A program made the position numbers and the translations under genes. A stretch of DNA of 64,000 nt, from positions 372,001 to 436,000 of the forward strand of contig JAACJK010000059.1 in NCBI GenBank assembly GCA_013368325.1. Reading direction: 5' to 3'. This document shows positions 38,602 through 50,158 of the stretch, piece by piece; the first letter of the stretch is position 1; each line of letters begins with the position of its first letter. Source of the stretch: Ephemerocybe angulata (lineage: Eukaryota; Basidiomycota; Agaricomycetes; Agaricales; Psathyrellaceae). The notes under the pieces are model-generated. The model saw only the letters and a program-made list of their open reading frames with translations. It searched no databases and was not told the origin of the DNA.

Positions 38602-39954
38602 CGAATTCCCGTCTGATTACCTTCACCGATAAGCACGCCCCCAATCTAACTCCCACCCTCTCTATGCACCCCCTTCCTTTCGTTTCTGCTTTCTGTTCAC
38701 TCGTCTGGCCCCCTTATCACGTATACCTTTGCCCTTTAATATCCCCCTTTCCTCTTCCTCCTTTCTTACAGGTGTTGACTGGCTGACTGACCGCTCGATA
38801 CCCATCGAACGACTTTGCAGGGGCGCCGACATACGAGGCTCGTACGCACCGTTCCTTGCCTGGTTTCTTCTCCCTTTCTTTGTTGCTACCTTGTCTCCAT
38901 CGCAGGGCACGCACTTGTTCGTCCATCATTTGCGCATACTCGGTGTTTTTGCCCGTTCGTCTTCGTCTTGTTCCATTTGGATTTCTCTTTCTATCTTTCC
39001 TGTCTTCCGCGGGTTCCTTCGTCGTTTTCCTTTGTCTTTGTATTCATCTTCGTCTTCGCTATGCATTCGACTCGATCTTCGATGACTCACCATAGGCTAG
39101 GTCATTACCACCGTTCCTCTTGATACCACCTCAATTCGATTTTACCACTCCCCCCCTCTCGTGCGAAACACTACCAACACCGGCCAACCGTCCCTGTCGT
39201 TATATCGACTACCAAATTTTTAATTCCTCGCACGGGGTTGTTTCTACGGCAATACTTCCGTCCGAGTTGTACATATACGAGACTAGAATGGACGATAGTT
39301 GTTCTCCGTCCCTCCAGGACCTCCGGTCATGTATACACTACAGAAGTGTACGTGATGATGCAAGGCCTGTTTCAGGAAACCTCTTAGCTTTCTCTGTACT
39401 CCAAGGGAATGAATCAAGAATGTCTTGTTCGTTAGAGACCGGTCGCTGGTCGGGGATTGAGCGCTTCCACCATCAAGCACGTCGGAATCCTAGACGTTCT
39501 TGTGAAGGGTATGCAGACCGAACTGTGATTTGAATCAGTCAAAGCATCTTCCTCCAGCAGGCTGACCTCAACTGATGCACTGAGAGCAGGGCGTTTGGGA
39601 GGCGAAGACACCTATTTTTGCGCAGTTGCTGATCGAAACTTGACGACCGTAAAGTCTCCGGGAGCCTCCAGGTCGGTGGAAATGAAAAGGCAGTGCGGGC
39701 GCTTCAGGGGAGACGCCTGCAGGCACAGGGAATCACTGATCTATGAACAGGTGCCAGGATCATGAAGGGTCATGAGGACAATGTGATATCAGGAAAGGTA
39801 TCCTTCCCCTGCGGGAATCACAGAAGCATACTTACTTCGAATTGCCCGGCTTGCCGGAGGGACCCATGTACTAGATCGGCAGCAGGAAAGTCATGAACTG
39901 TTGTACAAACTATCATAGAAAACAAAGATGGAGAAAGGGAAGATTCCTAAAGCC
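38602..39954. other. Gene-free interval, 3' ends of convergent genes
   Basis: Contains the kinase 3' UTR, strongly T/C-rich between 38640 and 39080, and then the 3' side of the BIM1-like gene. The open frames on both strands have no recognisable protein character. Confidence 0.6.
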
Positions 39955-40800
39955 CTACACACTAACGACAGCGACCAAAGCCCCAAGAACACCCGCACCG
40001 AGGGCACTCAGCAGCGGCAAATGCTCAAGGTTGCCCAAACCATTGTTGCCCGAAGATCCGGTGCTCGCAGCCCCAGGCGCCGTCGAAGTCGACGAGGCTC
40101 CGTGACCACTCGTAGGATCGGTCTCATTCTTGCACGCCGCCTGTACGTCCGCCGAGAGCATCACCTTGTCAGAGAGGGTCAAGTCGGCGCACTGCAATGC
40201 AACAAGAGATCAGCTTTGAACCATCGGAAGGCCTCTCATCCAAAGCGTACCTGGTACAGCTGTCCGTCCCCACCGGAAAGCACAACCTGGATGGTCACAT
40301 TGGCGCCGTCCACAGCCCCGGGGATCTTCATGCTTGCAACGTCCAGGGGGACACAAAAGTTGCCGGTCTGCGTCTCGTTCGCCCAGTACCTCAGGAACAC
40401 ATCGTTCCCTGAAGTCTTGAAGTCGTCAAAGGACTTGGCGTCCGGCTTCACAGAAATGAGGACGCTGGCTGGATAGCGTGATAAACGTGAGCAGAAATTC
40501 TGCGACAAATGGTGGTAGGGTATGTCCTTACCTGCCCAGTCAGGGTGTCCTTGCTTGATGCGGAAGAAACCGTTCGACAATGGGAAGGCCGTGCGGTTCG
40601 CTGTCGCTTCAGGGTATCCACCTATCGAGCGCAGGGTTAGCCACAATCCAAGTTCCTCAAGTCCACTGCTGAGACGTACCACAGAAATCGGGCTCTTTGG
40701 CGGAAACAAATTCTCCGCGAGGAGCAGGGTACAGCAGGTGGAAGTGGGCTTGGGCGCCAAGGGCGAGCGCAGACACAACGGTGAACGAGGCCAACTTCAT
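39955..40800 (-). CDS. BIM1-like (X325 family) copper-binding GPI-anchored protein
   Basis: Four exons on the minus strand, about 230 aa. A signal peptide (MKLASFTVVSALALGAQA) is followed directly by HFHLLYPAPRG. The mature protein would thus start with histidine, the key ligand of a copper 'histidine brace' in LPMO-like X325/BIM1 proteins. Later segments include FCGGYPEA, NRTAFPLSNGFF, VFLRYWANETQTGNFCVP and VTIQVVLSGGDGQLYQCADL, the beta-sandwich core with paired cysteines. The C-terminus is a Ser/Thr/Gly-rich linker and a hydrophobic tail (LSALGAGVLGALVAVVSV), as expected for GPI attachment at the cell wall or membrane. In Cryptococcus, BIM1 takes part in copper uptake; oxidative polysaccharide cleavage is not expected for this family. 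Copper-dependent regulation is likely by analogy only. Confidence 0.88.
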
Positions 40801-42046
40801 TTCAGATGGGTATGGAGGTAGAGAAGGGGGATGGAATGGTCGTGATCGGAGTGCAGCGATGAGGAGAAGCACAAGTTGTGCAGAGCGAATTATTGTGAGA
40901 TTTATGCATTTTCAATTTCGCTCGGAAAGGACAAAAATCGCAAACGCGAACAAGAAATTTAGGAAGAAATGCAGGAAAAGAGGACCAGCCACAAGGGCGC
41001 GCGGGTCCCTGGGGAGGAAGATGTCGTTAAACTGGGCACGAATCACAGACGCCACGGGGAGTCTAGAGTTCCTGATGTCAATTGTCGGTCAACATCGGAG
41101 CTTGGTCGAACCCTCCTGGAGCCAGCCCAAGTCCTCTTGTCGCGCCTCCCGTTGACTAAGGTGGAAAGATAGACCCCCTAAATCGCAAATCAAGTCCTGA
41201 CCTGCAGCGTCTCCTCGAAAAACGGCGTGTTCCATCCACTGAACGCTCCTGAGCGGCAAAATGACAGGGCAGAGGGCATAAAAGAAGCTCGGCGGTAGAA
41301 GACCCAGCACAGCGGCGATTTCGCCTATTGGTTCGGTTGAAACACCCCAAGACAGGCCAAGACATCTCCAAGACGTGCTGCATGGTCGAAATCCGCCAGA
41401 AACCCACGACGTAGCGGCAGACACAACCCCAAGAATCACGCGGTCCAGACGTCGGCGAGGGTCGGAAGATGGCGGCGATGCGCGGGGGTAAGGCGAGCAA
41501 TCTGGGATCACCTGACGACGATGTGGCGAACAACCGGTGCGCTGAGCTAGGCCTCGAACGTGGTGAGCGAGCGAAAGGTGGTAGTTTCTTGGGGGTTGAG
41601 ATCGACAATTGGCTGTTAATCCGCATCGTACAGAAGGACGGCGAACAACAAACGTTGCCCAGGAAGTAGGCCACCGAGGTGAACAGGGGCAGAATTGCCT
41701 CAGAACCCCGTTAACCGACCCTAGAGGCCTGGCTGCGAACGTAAAGGCGTACAAGGGATATGTATTTGACACTGCTGGACATCGTTGACGACGTAAGAGG
41801 ACAGGAAAAGGGGAGAGGGGAGAGGAACTGGCAGAGAGATGTTGGGAGCTGGAAGGAAGAAGAGGCAGAAAGGCCGCAACCCTTTTGCCCAATCCATCGT
41901 GTAATCGTTCCCACGATGATAAATGCCTCATCGGCCATTCACTGGATTGCCGGGGAAATATTGGAAAATTATCTTACAAACAACATGATAGTATCGTTAC
42001 GCCCTGTCACTCTGCGCCAGGCGGTCGTGCTCATCGATGTTACTAC
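40801..42046. other. Gene-free interval
   Basis: GC-rich sequence between the BIM1-like start and the HGPRT 3' end. A long minus-strand open frame (41089-41931) lacks any family resemblance, and frames are open on both strands, so it is not called. The first 200 bp presumably hold the BIM1-like promoter. Confidence 0.55.
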
Positions 42047-43073
42047 TCATCTGTCAGTTCTAGTCCTTCGAAGAAAGTCGGAATACGCACATGGCCTCCC
42101 AGGGATAGTCGAGCCTGAAATGGGACGGTTGAACGCGGCACTGTAAGATAAGATGCTTAAACTCACCAAAGGTCTTCGACATCAGCTCCAGAGAAGTAGC
42201 TTCAGAGCTCGTGAGTAAGAGTCGGAGAAAAAGAGCTGGTACGCGTACGGGGTGTCAGCGGCAATTTCTGCGAGCTTGGCTTTCAACTTGTTGTGGACGA
42301 CAAAGACGCCGAACTTGGTGGCGTCGCGGAGAGCGGCCCTCTCTTCTTCGGGATAACTCAGCAACTCCTTCTCGACATCCTTCCAGAGCTCAGATATAGC
42401 ATAGCTGTGGGTAATGAATATCGGTTACACCTTGACGGAAGGTACCCGAGCTTACTGAAGGGTCTTGCGAGTGTCATCGACCTCGTCCTAACACCGAGCG
42501 TCAGGCCAGAAAACAGAACGGTACAACCAAAGTCGTACGTACCACAATCAGATTCCGCCGTCCAACAAGAGTCTTGAGGCACTCTGGGCCACTGGGGAAG
42601 GAATGAATGAGTTTCAGAGCAAACTGAACCGGGGACATACAGCCATTGTGTCCGGATGACTTCGTGACCGATCTGCTGGGCAGTAGTGCCCTCAATGGGT
42701 TCGTAGAGCGAGAGACCAATAGCTTGGATCTGCATGGTCTTCTTGCCGGTCTCTTCCCGGAGGAATGTGCGCTACATACAAAGAGTTCAATTCCGATATT
42801 CTCGAAAGGCGCATTACCACACACCATGACACGAGCAGGGAAGAATCCTCTGAAATCATACACGCGTGAGCCAGAGACCGTTCAAAGCGTCAAAAGAACA
42901 AACCCTCCACCTGGAGACCGAAATTTGAATTAACTCTTGGACATGCGATGAGCCAAAGCAGACGCACCGATGGCGATCAAGAGATCTGGGTTGAAGTCGC
43001 GGACAATCTGAGGGGTCCTCTCTCGGATGAGATTGTGGATGTCATTGTAGGTGACACGCAGATGCTGGACCAT
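42047..43073 (-). CDS. HPT1: Hypoxanthine-guanine phosphoribosyltransferase
   Basis: Purine salvage enzyme that joins hypoxanthine or guanine to PRPP, giving IMP or GMP in the cytosol. Minus-strand exons: MVQHLRVTYNDIHNLI with FNPDLLIAIG, then GGFFPARV-type segment (near 42860), RTFLREETGKKTMQIQAIGLSLYEP, EVIRTQWL, LKTLVGRRNLIVV joined to DEVDDTRKTL (the PRPP-binding loop with two acidic residues, near 42550-42465), YAISELWKDVEKEL and FGVFVVHNKLKAKLAEI. The end LDYPWEA is found near 42090, and a further small intron leads to TGA at 42047. The splice between ADTP and LDYPWEA (42100-42250) is unclear to me. The fungal HPT1 group fits better than bacterial Hpt. The RPC53 gene starts 137 bp upstream on the other strand. 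Confidence 0.88.
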
Positions 43074-43210
43074 TTTGAAGGAGCGACGGGGAGGAGGAGA
43101 GGGACGAACTTGAAGATAAGCGCTACCCTGCTAATCGCAGTTTTTTGATCTCGCGGCCCGCTTCCATGTGATCCCGCTGATCCCCTTCCTTGTCCCGAAC
43201 CACCACAATC
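43074..43210. promoter_or_regulatory. 137-bp divergent promoter, HPT1 / RPC53
   Basis: Both start codons face away from this interval, so it must contain the upstream elements of both genes. No TATA box is seen. It is the second such compact divergent pair in the window. Confidence 0.6.
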
Positions 43211-44837
43211 ATGGCTGGTATGACCCAGTACTTGTCTTTCTACCGCCATGTTTAATTTATATCTGCAGATGCACCGTCTGGCTCAGGCTCTGGAGCGCCG
43301 CCGCCTAAGGCAATCGGCAGCTTGGCCAAGAAACAGAGCGATGTAACGCGTCAGGGAACCTCTAAACTCAAATTCGTGCCGACCCTTCCTCAGAGGCGCA
43401 AAAAGGAGTGCGTACGCGACCTTCCCCATCCCCAGTCAATCTAACGCTTACTCTCAGAGAAGTCAAGTCGGTCCGTCCCAGGAACATTGTTTCCATGTCC
43501 AACACCTGACTCGTTTGTAGGAACCCACACCAGCCGTCATTCCAGCAGCGACTGAAGGCCGCGGTCGCGGTCGTGGACGAGGTGCAGGGCGAGGAGATGG
43601 TGCTCGAGGACGGGGGCGTGGTCGGGGAGGTCCTCCAGAGGTGGTTATGACTGCCAGCGGCCCTTTCGCCATGGGTCCAGCGATGGCAGGAAGCACCGGT
43701 TCTCGACGTTCCACTCCCCGTTCCAACTTTGCTCCAAGTGTCGCGCCCAGTCTGTCTGGATCAAGCTCCCTCGGCACTGGTCTCTCGCATACCGCACCTC
43801 CCAGTCTCAAGAAGGACCTCGATCTGAAGGGCAAGGGTAGGGAAGTCAAGCAGGAGGATGAAGAGGAAGTTTACTCCGATGCTGATGAGGGTGTCGAGAT
43901 CATTGACATGGAGAACGTGCGCTCTATGGACTGGATGGCACCAGAAAGTTTACGAAAAGAACGTCCGCCCGCGAAGAAAGTCAAGAAAGAGAAAAAGGAT
44001 CTCGATACTCGTGAGCATCATTTGGCTTTTCGAAGACTCGACACCTATATCGTATCGTTTAGCTGGAGAAATCGACGTTGCCAACGCCTTGGACCTCAGC
44101 GAAAGCGAAGAAGAGGAAGAAGAGCCTGAACTTGAAGACGTGATTGAAGACTTTGCAACCCAAGTTAATATCGACTCCGTTAGTACCCTTTCTTTCGAAT
44201 TTCCCGCTCAACTTTAATCTCTGCTCCTACATCTAGGAGGACGCCTCACTACGTGAAGAGCGTCTATATCTTTTCCAATTCCCCACCCCCTTCCCCACCT
44301 TTCTCCCTAACCCAAAGCCCTCCGAAGGCGAACTCCCAGCCGAAGACGGTGATGTGGAAATGGGAGATGCCACCAAAAAGGTCTCCTTCGGCCCAGACGT
44401 CAAACCCCCCGCAGACGAAAAGCCTACACCCGCGACCTCCAGGACCGCATCAACCGCTCCTTCCGACGCACCTAAGCCCGAAGAACCGCTCGATGGTGTC
44501 GTGGGCCGCCTCGAAGTGTACCGCAGCGGTGCTGTCAAAATTCGCCTGGGCGATGATATCGTCCTCGATGTACGTTCTCCCTTCACCTTCACCTTCTCTG
44601 ACCAATATTTGACAACTTACTGTGGGTATCCAGGTAACCCCGGCGACCCAACCCTCATTTCTCCAACAAGCCGTCTACATAGACAGGACCGACAAACGCC
44701 TTGCCGTCCTTGGTGAGGTCAACAAGCAATTCGTCGTTGCCCCTGACGTCGACGCCCTCCTTCGGGCCTTGGACGAGGCAGATAATAAGGCCACAGGTCC
44801 CACAATCGAGGGTGAGGAAGAGCTGATCAAAATGTAG
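43211..44837 (+). CDS. RPC53: RNA polymerase III subunit RPC4 (Rpc53)
   Basis: Subunit of RNA polymerase III that with Rpc37 helps termination and reinitiation in the nucleus. Exon 1 encodes only MA plus one base; the intron ends at 43269. The N-terminal half is disordered: LKFVPTLPQRRKKE, an RGRGRG-type run encoded around 43560-43630 and acidic stretches (SEEEEEEPELEDV). The conserved C-terminal domain begins with ERLYLFQFPTPFP, typical of RPC4, and contains GRLEVYRSGAVKIRLGDDIVLD, then TPATQPSFLQQAVYID and LAVLGEVNKQFVVAPDVDALL. It ends EEELIKM. These are hallmark RPC4 segments. Five or six short introns. It starts back to back with HPT1. Total length is about 430 aa, similar to fungal orthologues. 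Confidence 0.93.
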
Positions 44838-45109
44838 TCCTTACATTGTACAGCAATGCTATTGAACGTGTTCATTGCGAGCGAACCTTTTATTTATAGC
44901 TTAGGTGACTGTGATACCAGCTGATGCCAGTGCAATACTCATCGCCATGCTCCCGCAAAACATGGCAAAGCCGCTATTTTTGTACCCTTTTCTGACAGCC
45001 TCCATTTTGCCATGGCTATTTCTCTGTGCTTGTTAGTGCCGCCGTAGGCCAACAAGTCTTTTCTTACTTTCCCCGTGATTTCCTTCAGCTTCAATCGCCA
45101 GCACTGCAG

Positions 45110-46527
45110 ATGGCGAACCACACTCCTTTACTCTATGTAATCGTCCTGCTTTTAGCAACCGTTGGGATAATGGGCAGACCAGACAAGTTTTCGACACTCC
45201 GAAGGCGCGGGCGCCATTCCCTACTTCATACGGATGCCCAGAATTGGTCCAACGCAGTCCTCTTAGCGCGCGGCCTCCCTCCTCGAAAGCCACGGGCATT
45301 CTTCAGCCCTACTCGAATTGGTACGCATCCTGGCACTCGCTTGCTCGCGCACATGTCTTTCTAATCCCCTCTCCGTTCTAGCAAGGGAACCTCAACCTTC
45401 TGTCCTCCCAGGCCCTATCACGTACGTGTCTCACCGAATTGTCTCCGGGGGTGTCAGGGCTGAGTTTTCGCTAATCCTGTAGGTATTCTGGCAAACTCAA
45501 AGTTGTCCAAAGAGCTAGTGGCGGAAAGGAAGGCTACGTTAGCACTGACTTCACGCCTGAGCACGGGTTTGGCCTCACGAACACAGCTTCAAAGGTAATG
45601 GAAGTTCAATTCACCCATGCTGCTTCTGGGCCGTTTGACATCGCCATTGTATGTATTAACCCTATCTGCAGAGTGATCTCTGACCCCCACTCATTGACCG
45701 TGACTTCTCTCGAATTGGTAGACTTCGCCATCGACACATCCAAACCTAGGCTTCGCAGGGAACCTTGTGTAAGTATCTCATGTTTTGGACGGTTGCAAAG
45801 TCAGTACTGATACTACTTGCGGTTGACAGATCAGGCACTTCCATTGCGACATGCACTGCTACAAACCAGAGTCAGTTGATTCTCCCGAGGGTCGGCAAAT
45901 GGCTGGCTACATCTAGCGACCTTTATATTAATCACTACATTGCATTAGCACCAGCAGGATCTGTGCCTAGCATCGTTGGAAACTCCAACTCTTTGATTGT
46001 GCGTTTTCCAATATCCTGCGCTGACTGCTAGATACCGCTACACGAGCGTCACTAACATTTTTACAGCAGGAGTCAGAGTCCGCAATTTGGACGTTCGACC
46101 CCTCGACTCGGAAGCTGACCGGTACGTGACACCCCCATGTACACAGTTTCAAATCCTTTTCCTGACGGTGCTCGACCTCGTACAGCTTCGTGGATCAATG
46201 CGGACACAAGTCAGTTCTTCTAGGCTTTTACTCATCAATGGTATCTAATTCCCCAATCTGCTAAACCTGAAAGGTGAACCAGACACAAGTGTTAGGTATT
46301 ACTCAGTCACTGGGAGTTTCGGTCTTGTCGCGGCCCCTCAGTCCAGCGGTTATTTTGTCGTAAGCACACCCACTGCAGCTGTGTCGTCCGGTGCTACGTT
46401 TTGGCTGATAATAGATGGATTCACGATCCATAGGATTTCTTCCTTGAGTAGGCTCAGCAATCTCGGGCCTCTTCGATCGAGCAATCATAGCACTGCTTTC
46501 ATCTGTGCTAGAAGTTTGGGTCTATAG
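45110..46527 (+). CDS. Secreted protein of an agaricomycete-specific family
   Basis: Starts with a hydrophobic signal segment (LLYVIVLLLATVGIMG). Exons joined at GT-AG sites give NAVLLARGLPPRKPR, then PGPITYSGKLKVVQRASGG, GFGLTNTASKVMEVQFT, ASGPFDIAI, NLGFAGNLV-SGTSIATCTATNQ, TPAGSVPSIVGNSNSLI, ESAIWTFDPSTRKLT and ASWINADTS. This pattern (RGLPP, a G-Y/I beta repeat, PAG-P--VGNS, ESAIW, WIN-D) recurs in a large family of small secreted mushroom proteins with no known function. It has at least seven short exons. The C-terminal exon (EPDTSVRYYSVTGSFGLVA onward) is followed by two possible ends; I give the stop at 46525-46527, and a spliced alternative would stop near 46448. Role: unknown extracellular. 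Confidence 0.7.
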
Positions 46528-47391
46528 CCCGGATGTGTAGTACATCTTCAATCTTGACGATGACACATGCATTTCTCCTACACCGCTTCGGGGTCTCCCA
46601 GTAGCTTCTGTGTTCGACAGTCTCTCAAGTGACTCAATACACGATACTTCCTACCCTTGTTTATCGCTGCAGATGAAAGCAGTCTCACCAGCCCGAACGG
46701 TACCTGGTCACTTAATTCGGCATATCATGACATCAATTCATCAATTTCGAGTTTGGCCATTGTGGCCAATTGTGGCACAAGGCTCCGAGTCCTGCCATGT
46801 TAGTGAGCGGGTGAGTTTGCCCTCTTCTATCGACCACAAGTCGCAGATTGCTGAAACATCCCTTCATCCAGTCTCCGTAAAGCTTTCTGATCGCATGATG
46901 CTGGATACCGCAATAAACCAAAGTAAACTCTGGTCTCGGTCTTGTACTTACCAGATGGGAACCCGCCTGCGCGACACAGTATATCTGATCCGTAGTAACG
47001 ACCTGAGAGGTTGGGTGGCTCCTGACGGTTTTCAGCCATTCTGAAACCATGGTTCTCCGATTCAAATGCTTTCATTCTTACCGTAAATTACAGCTCGCCT
47101 GTGTCTAACCGTTTCGAACGGTATTTCCTTGGAGCCGTTGCCAGAGTGTTTGCATAATGTGTGTCATTTTCCCCGCGGAATCGCCTTTTCTGCGACCGAT
47201 GGCACTTCTCTCGTGAAACAAGTCTACTGGACTCTGACAACGAGGCGGGAAGCTTCTTTGATCCTGGGATATCGATGCGGTGTTGCAAATGGCACCGGTC
47301 ACCGGTCACTTTCGTGACCCTGCATGCCCTATAAATTTCGTCGGTGAGCGCCGACTTCCACTGAGTGAAAATTCCCGCCCATCATTCTCAG
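46528..47391. other. Gene-free interval upstream of the P450
   Basis: A 144-codon plus-strand frame (46610-47044) and overlapping minus-strand frames show no family resemblance. The final 100 bp serve as the P450 upstream region. Nothing else seen. Confidence 0.5.
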
Positions 47392-49959
47392 ATGATCCAG
47401 CCCCTCGCAATCCTTTTTGGCACATGGCTTGCCTGGCGCCTCTTAAGGCGCCTATTCCGGAAGGATCCACTCTCCGTAATTCCCGGACCACCCTCGGATC
47501 TCATATCTGGAAACATGAAAGCTCTCTTAGACAAGAACGGGCTCGAATTTCACGATTACTTGGGGAAGACTTGTCTGTGCTACCAATCTCCTACCCTGTG
47601 TTAAACTTACTTGTTCCGGCGGAAATCTAGACGGCAGCGTGTCGAGGGTCGGTGGGGTCTTCAACGTAGGCTAGAAAATGATGTGCTATAGAGAAGCATG
47701 GCTAACATTTTACTCTGTTTTAGGAGAGCATGCTTTATGTGTACGATACCAAGGCACTCCATCATATCTTGGTCAAGGTGACTCACATCTCTCTCTGAGA
47801 ATCTACTTCCTCCTGAACAGCTTGAATACTAGGATCAAGAGACCTTTGAAGAGTCTGGGGATTTCATCATGTGCGTAAACACTGGCCCAATAGCGCTCAC
47901 TGACTACATTTACTGACCAATTTCCTTCAGGCGTAATCGAGCTGTCTTCGGCAAATCTTTGGTGGCCACCTTAGGTGAACAAAGGACCAGCTAATGGGTT
48001 CGTCTGATCTCTTTACTAAGTTAGACTGTGAACATTACTAGGCGACGATCACCGTAAGCAGCGGAAGATGTTGAATCCTGCATTCTCGCCGGTCCATTTA
48101 CGGGACATGGGTGGGTGACTTCGTATCTTCGAACTGCACATTACTAACTTTATGTACCAGTCCCGATTTTCTACGGCGTTATTCACAAGGTACGCACACA
48201 CCGACCATCGTATTAGCAGGGTGTTAATTTCCCTGGGTAAGCTGCGAAAATCCATTGTTCAGCTGGTAGGACCAGGGGAGAGCGAGGTACGCTTGCTCAA
48301 GTACTGCCTCCCAGTACAGCCATTGACGAGCCTCTAGATTGATATTCTTTCGTGGATGTCCCGAGTATCCCTTGAAATAATTGGGCAAAGTGGGTTTGGA
48401 TACTCATTCGACACCCTTGGCCCGCACGCTATCGAGCACCCTTATGCGACCTCAGTCAGACACTACTTGTGCGTGCTGCCTATTCTTTCCACTGTATCCG
48501 ATTGAATCTTAATGCAAAAAACCCGGTGCTACTTACAGCCCTGCCATACATGATACCCTTCTCACAGCGGTTCGTCTCTTTATCTTTCCGTACGTCCATA
48601 ATTTGGGCTCTCCTCGGTTCCAACGCGCTGTTGTCGATGCTTTCCCGTCGAGGCGACTGCATCACCTGAGGGACCTGGTGGACACCATGCACAATACCTC
48701 TGTGGAGATCTTTGAATCCGCGAAACAAGCCATGAATGATGATCAGGAGCTGTTAAAGCGGATCGGAGGTGGGAAGGACCTCATGAGCGTGCTCCGTATG
48801 TGTCCCTCTAAACTCCCAGGTCTGGGGCTGATGATTGGATGGAAATCTAGTGAGGGAGAACATGAAAGCATCTGTAGAAGATAGGCTATCCGATGAAGAA
48901 CTCCTAGCTCAAATATCGTCCGTGCTTCTCTCATTTATTCCCCGTCGTTGGCCTGATAGCCTGCGCCTTTTCTCAGGACATTCATATTCGCGGGCATGGA
49001 TACTACGGCTAACGCCTTGACGAGAACCTTGCACGTCCTCAGCGAACATCCAGACACGCAGGAAAGGCTCCGGAAAGAAGTCTGTGATGCTTATGCCAAC
49101 TATGCCAATCTTAGCGGAGATCTGGACTACGATACTTTGGGGAGCAAAATGCCCCTCCTGGACGCTATCTGCAGAGAAACTTTGAGGCTGTGAGTATACC
49201 TTGTGACACATCTGAGAGGGTTTCAAGAGATAAATGGTCTGCAACAGGTACCCACCCGCACCATTCCTGCCGAAAGAGTGTGTTTGTTTCCTCTTTCTTC
49301 GACCGCTCACCATATGCTAACGAAATACGGTCCGTGTCACTGGTAATTAGAGTTAAGCAGAATGGTATTCTCCCTCTCTCCAAACCTGTTACCACGACGG
49401 ATGGGCAGAGGCTTGACGAGATATTCGTCCCTAAAGGCACCAAGATTTTTATCTCAATTCACAACTCTAATCGCGACCCCACTTTGTGGGGCCCTGACGC
49501 ATCAGACTGGAAACCAGAACGGTGGTTAAGACCGCTCCCGGAAACGGTAACGAGTGCCCACATCCCTGGAATCTATGCGAACCAGTACGCGTCCTTTATC
49601 TAGATGTCCTCGGAGAAATTGACATCAGAGCCCTGCTTCCTTAGACTGACTTTCCTCGCTGGACACCGTGCTTGTATCGGGTTCAAATTCTCCCAATTGG
49701 AAATGAGTACGTCTTCCCCGTCTAGCGCTCGCGGCTCAACCAGCGCTTCCATTTGGCCACATACTCAGAACCACTTTGTGATGTAGAGGCGGTCTTGGCC
49801 GACCTCATTCAGAACTTCCGATTCGCCCCAACTGGGAAGAACGTAGTTTGGCTGAGCAACGGGGTCAGGCAACCGACAATTGAAGGCGCCGGTCTGACTG
49901 CCACGGGCCAGAGAAAGCTTTGCTTGCCCCTGAAGGTCAGCTTGGTGCAGCCGGCATGA
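47392..49959 (+). CDS. Cytochrome P450 monooxygenase
   Basis: Haem-thiolate monooxygenase anchored in the ER membrane by an N-terminal helix (MIQPLAILFGTWLAWRLL) followed by VIPGPPSDLISG, the proline hinge. About 14 short exons. Recognisable parts: DDHRKQRKMLNPAFSPVHL (helix C, WxxxR equivalent with H-R-Q-R-K), ILSWMSRVSLEIIGQSGFGYSF, I-helix IFAGMDTTANALT with the oxygen-activating AG-DT, K-helix ETLR, PERW, and the haem loop FLAGHRACIGFKFSQLEM with the axial cysteine. The haem exon follows a small intron (49584-49651) that must be removed to avoid a TAG. It ends at TGA 49957-49959; length is about 540 aa. The pattern DDHRKQRK-LNP-FS is common in basidiomycete P450s of the CYP5150/CYP5037-like type; I do not assign a family. 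Substrate unknown. Confidence 0.88.
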
Positions 49960-50158
49960 ACAGAGCGGGCAAAAAGCAACTGCCAACGTCATAGCACAAG
50001 AGCCTTTTGCATAGGACGGACTTTGGAACAAATTCAGAACTTGGACTATGTGTCCATACAATTCCTGCATATAGATACACTACCGATTCAAAACCATACA
50101 ACGAATTTAACGCCCGTTTAATCCCAGAAAAAATCCTCCGTATACTATAAGCAAAACT

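Noticed and set aside
41089..41931. 280-codon minus-strand open frame
   Set aside because: No family resemblance, Ser/Pro/Arg-rich composition, and open frames on the opposite strand in the same GC-rich interval.
46610..47044. 144-codon plus-strand open frame
   Set aside because: No recognisable family, no splice context, and overlapping frames on the minus strand.
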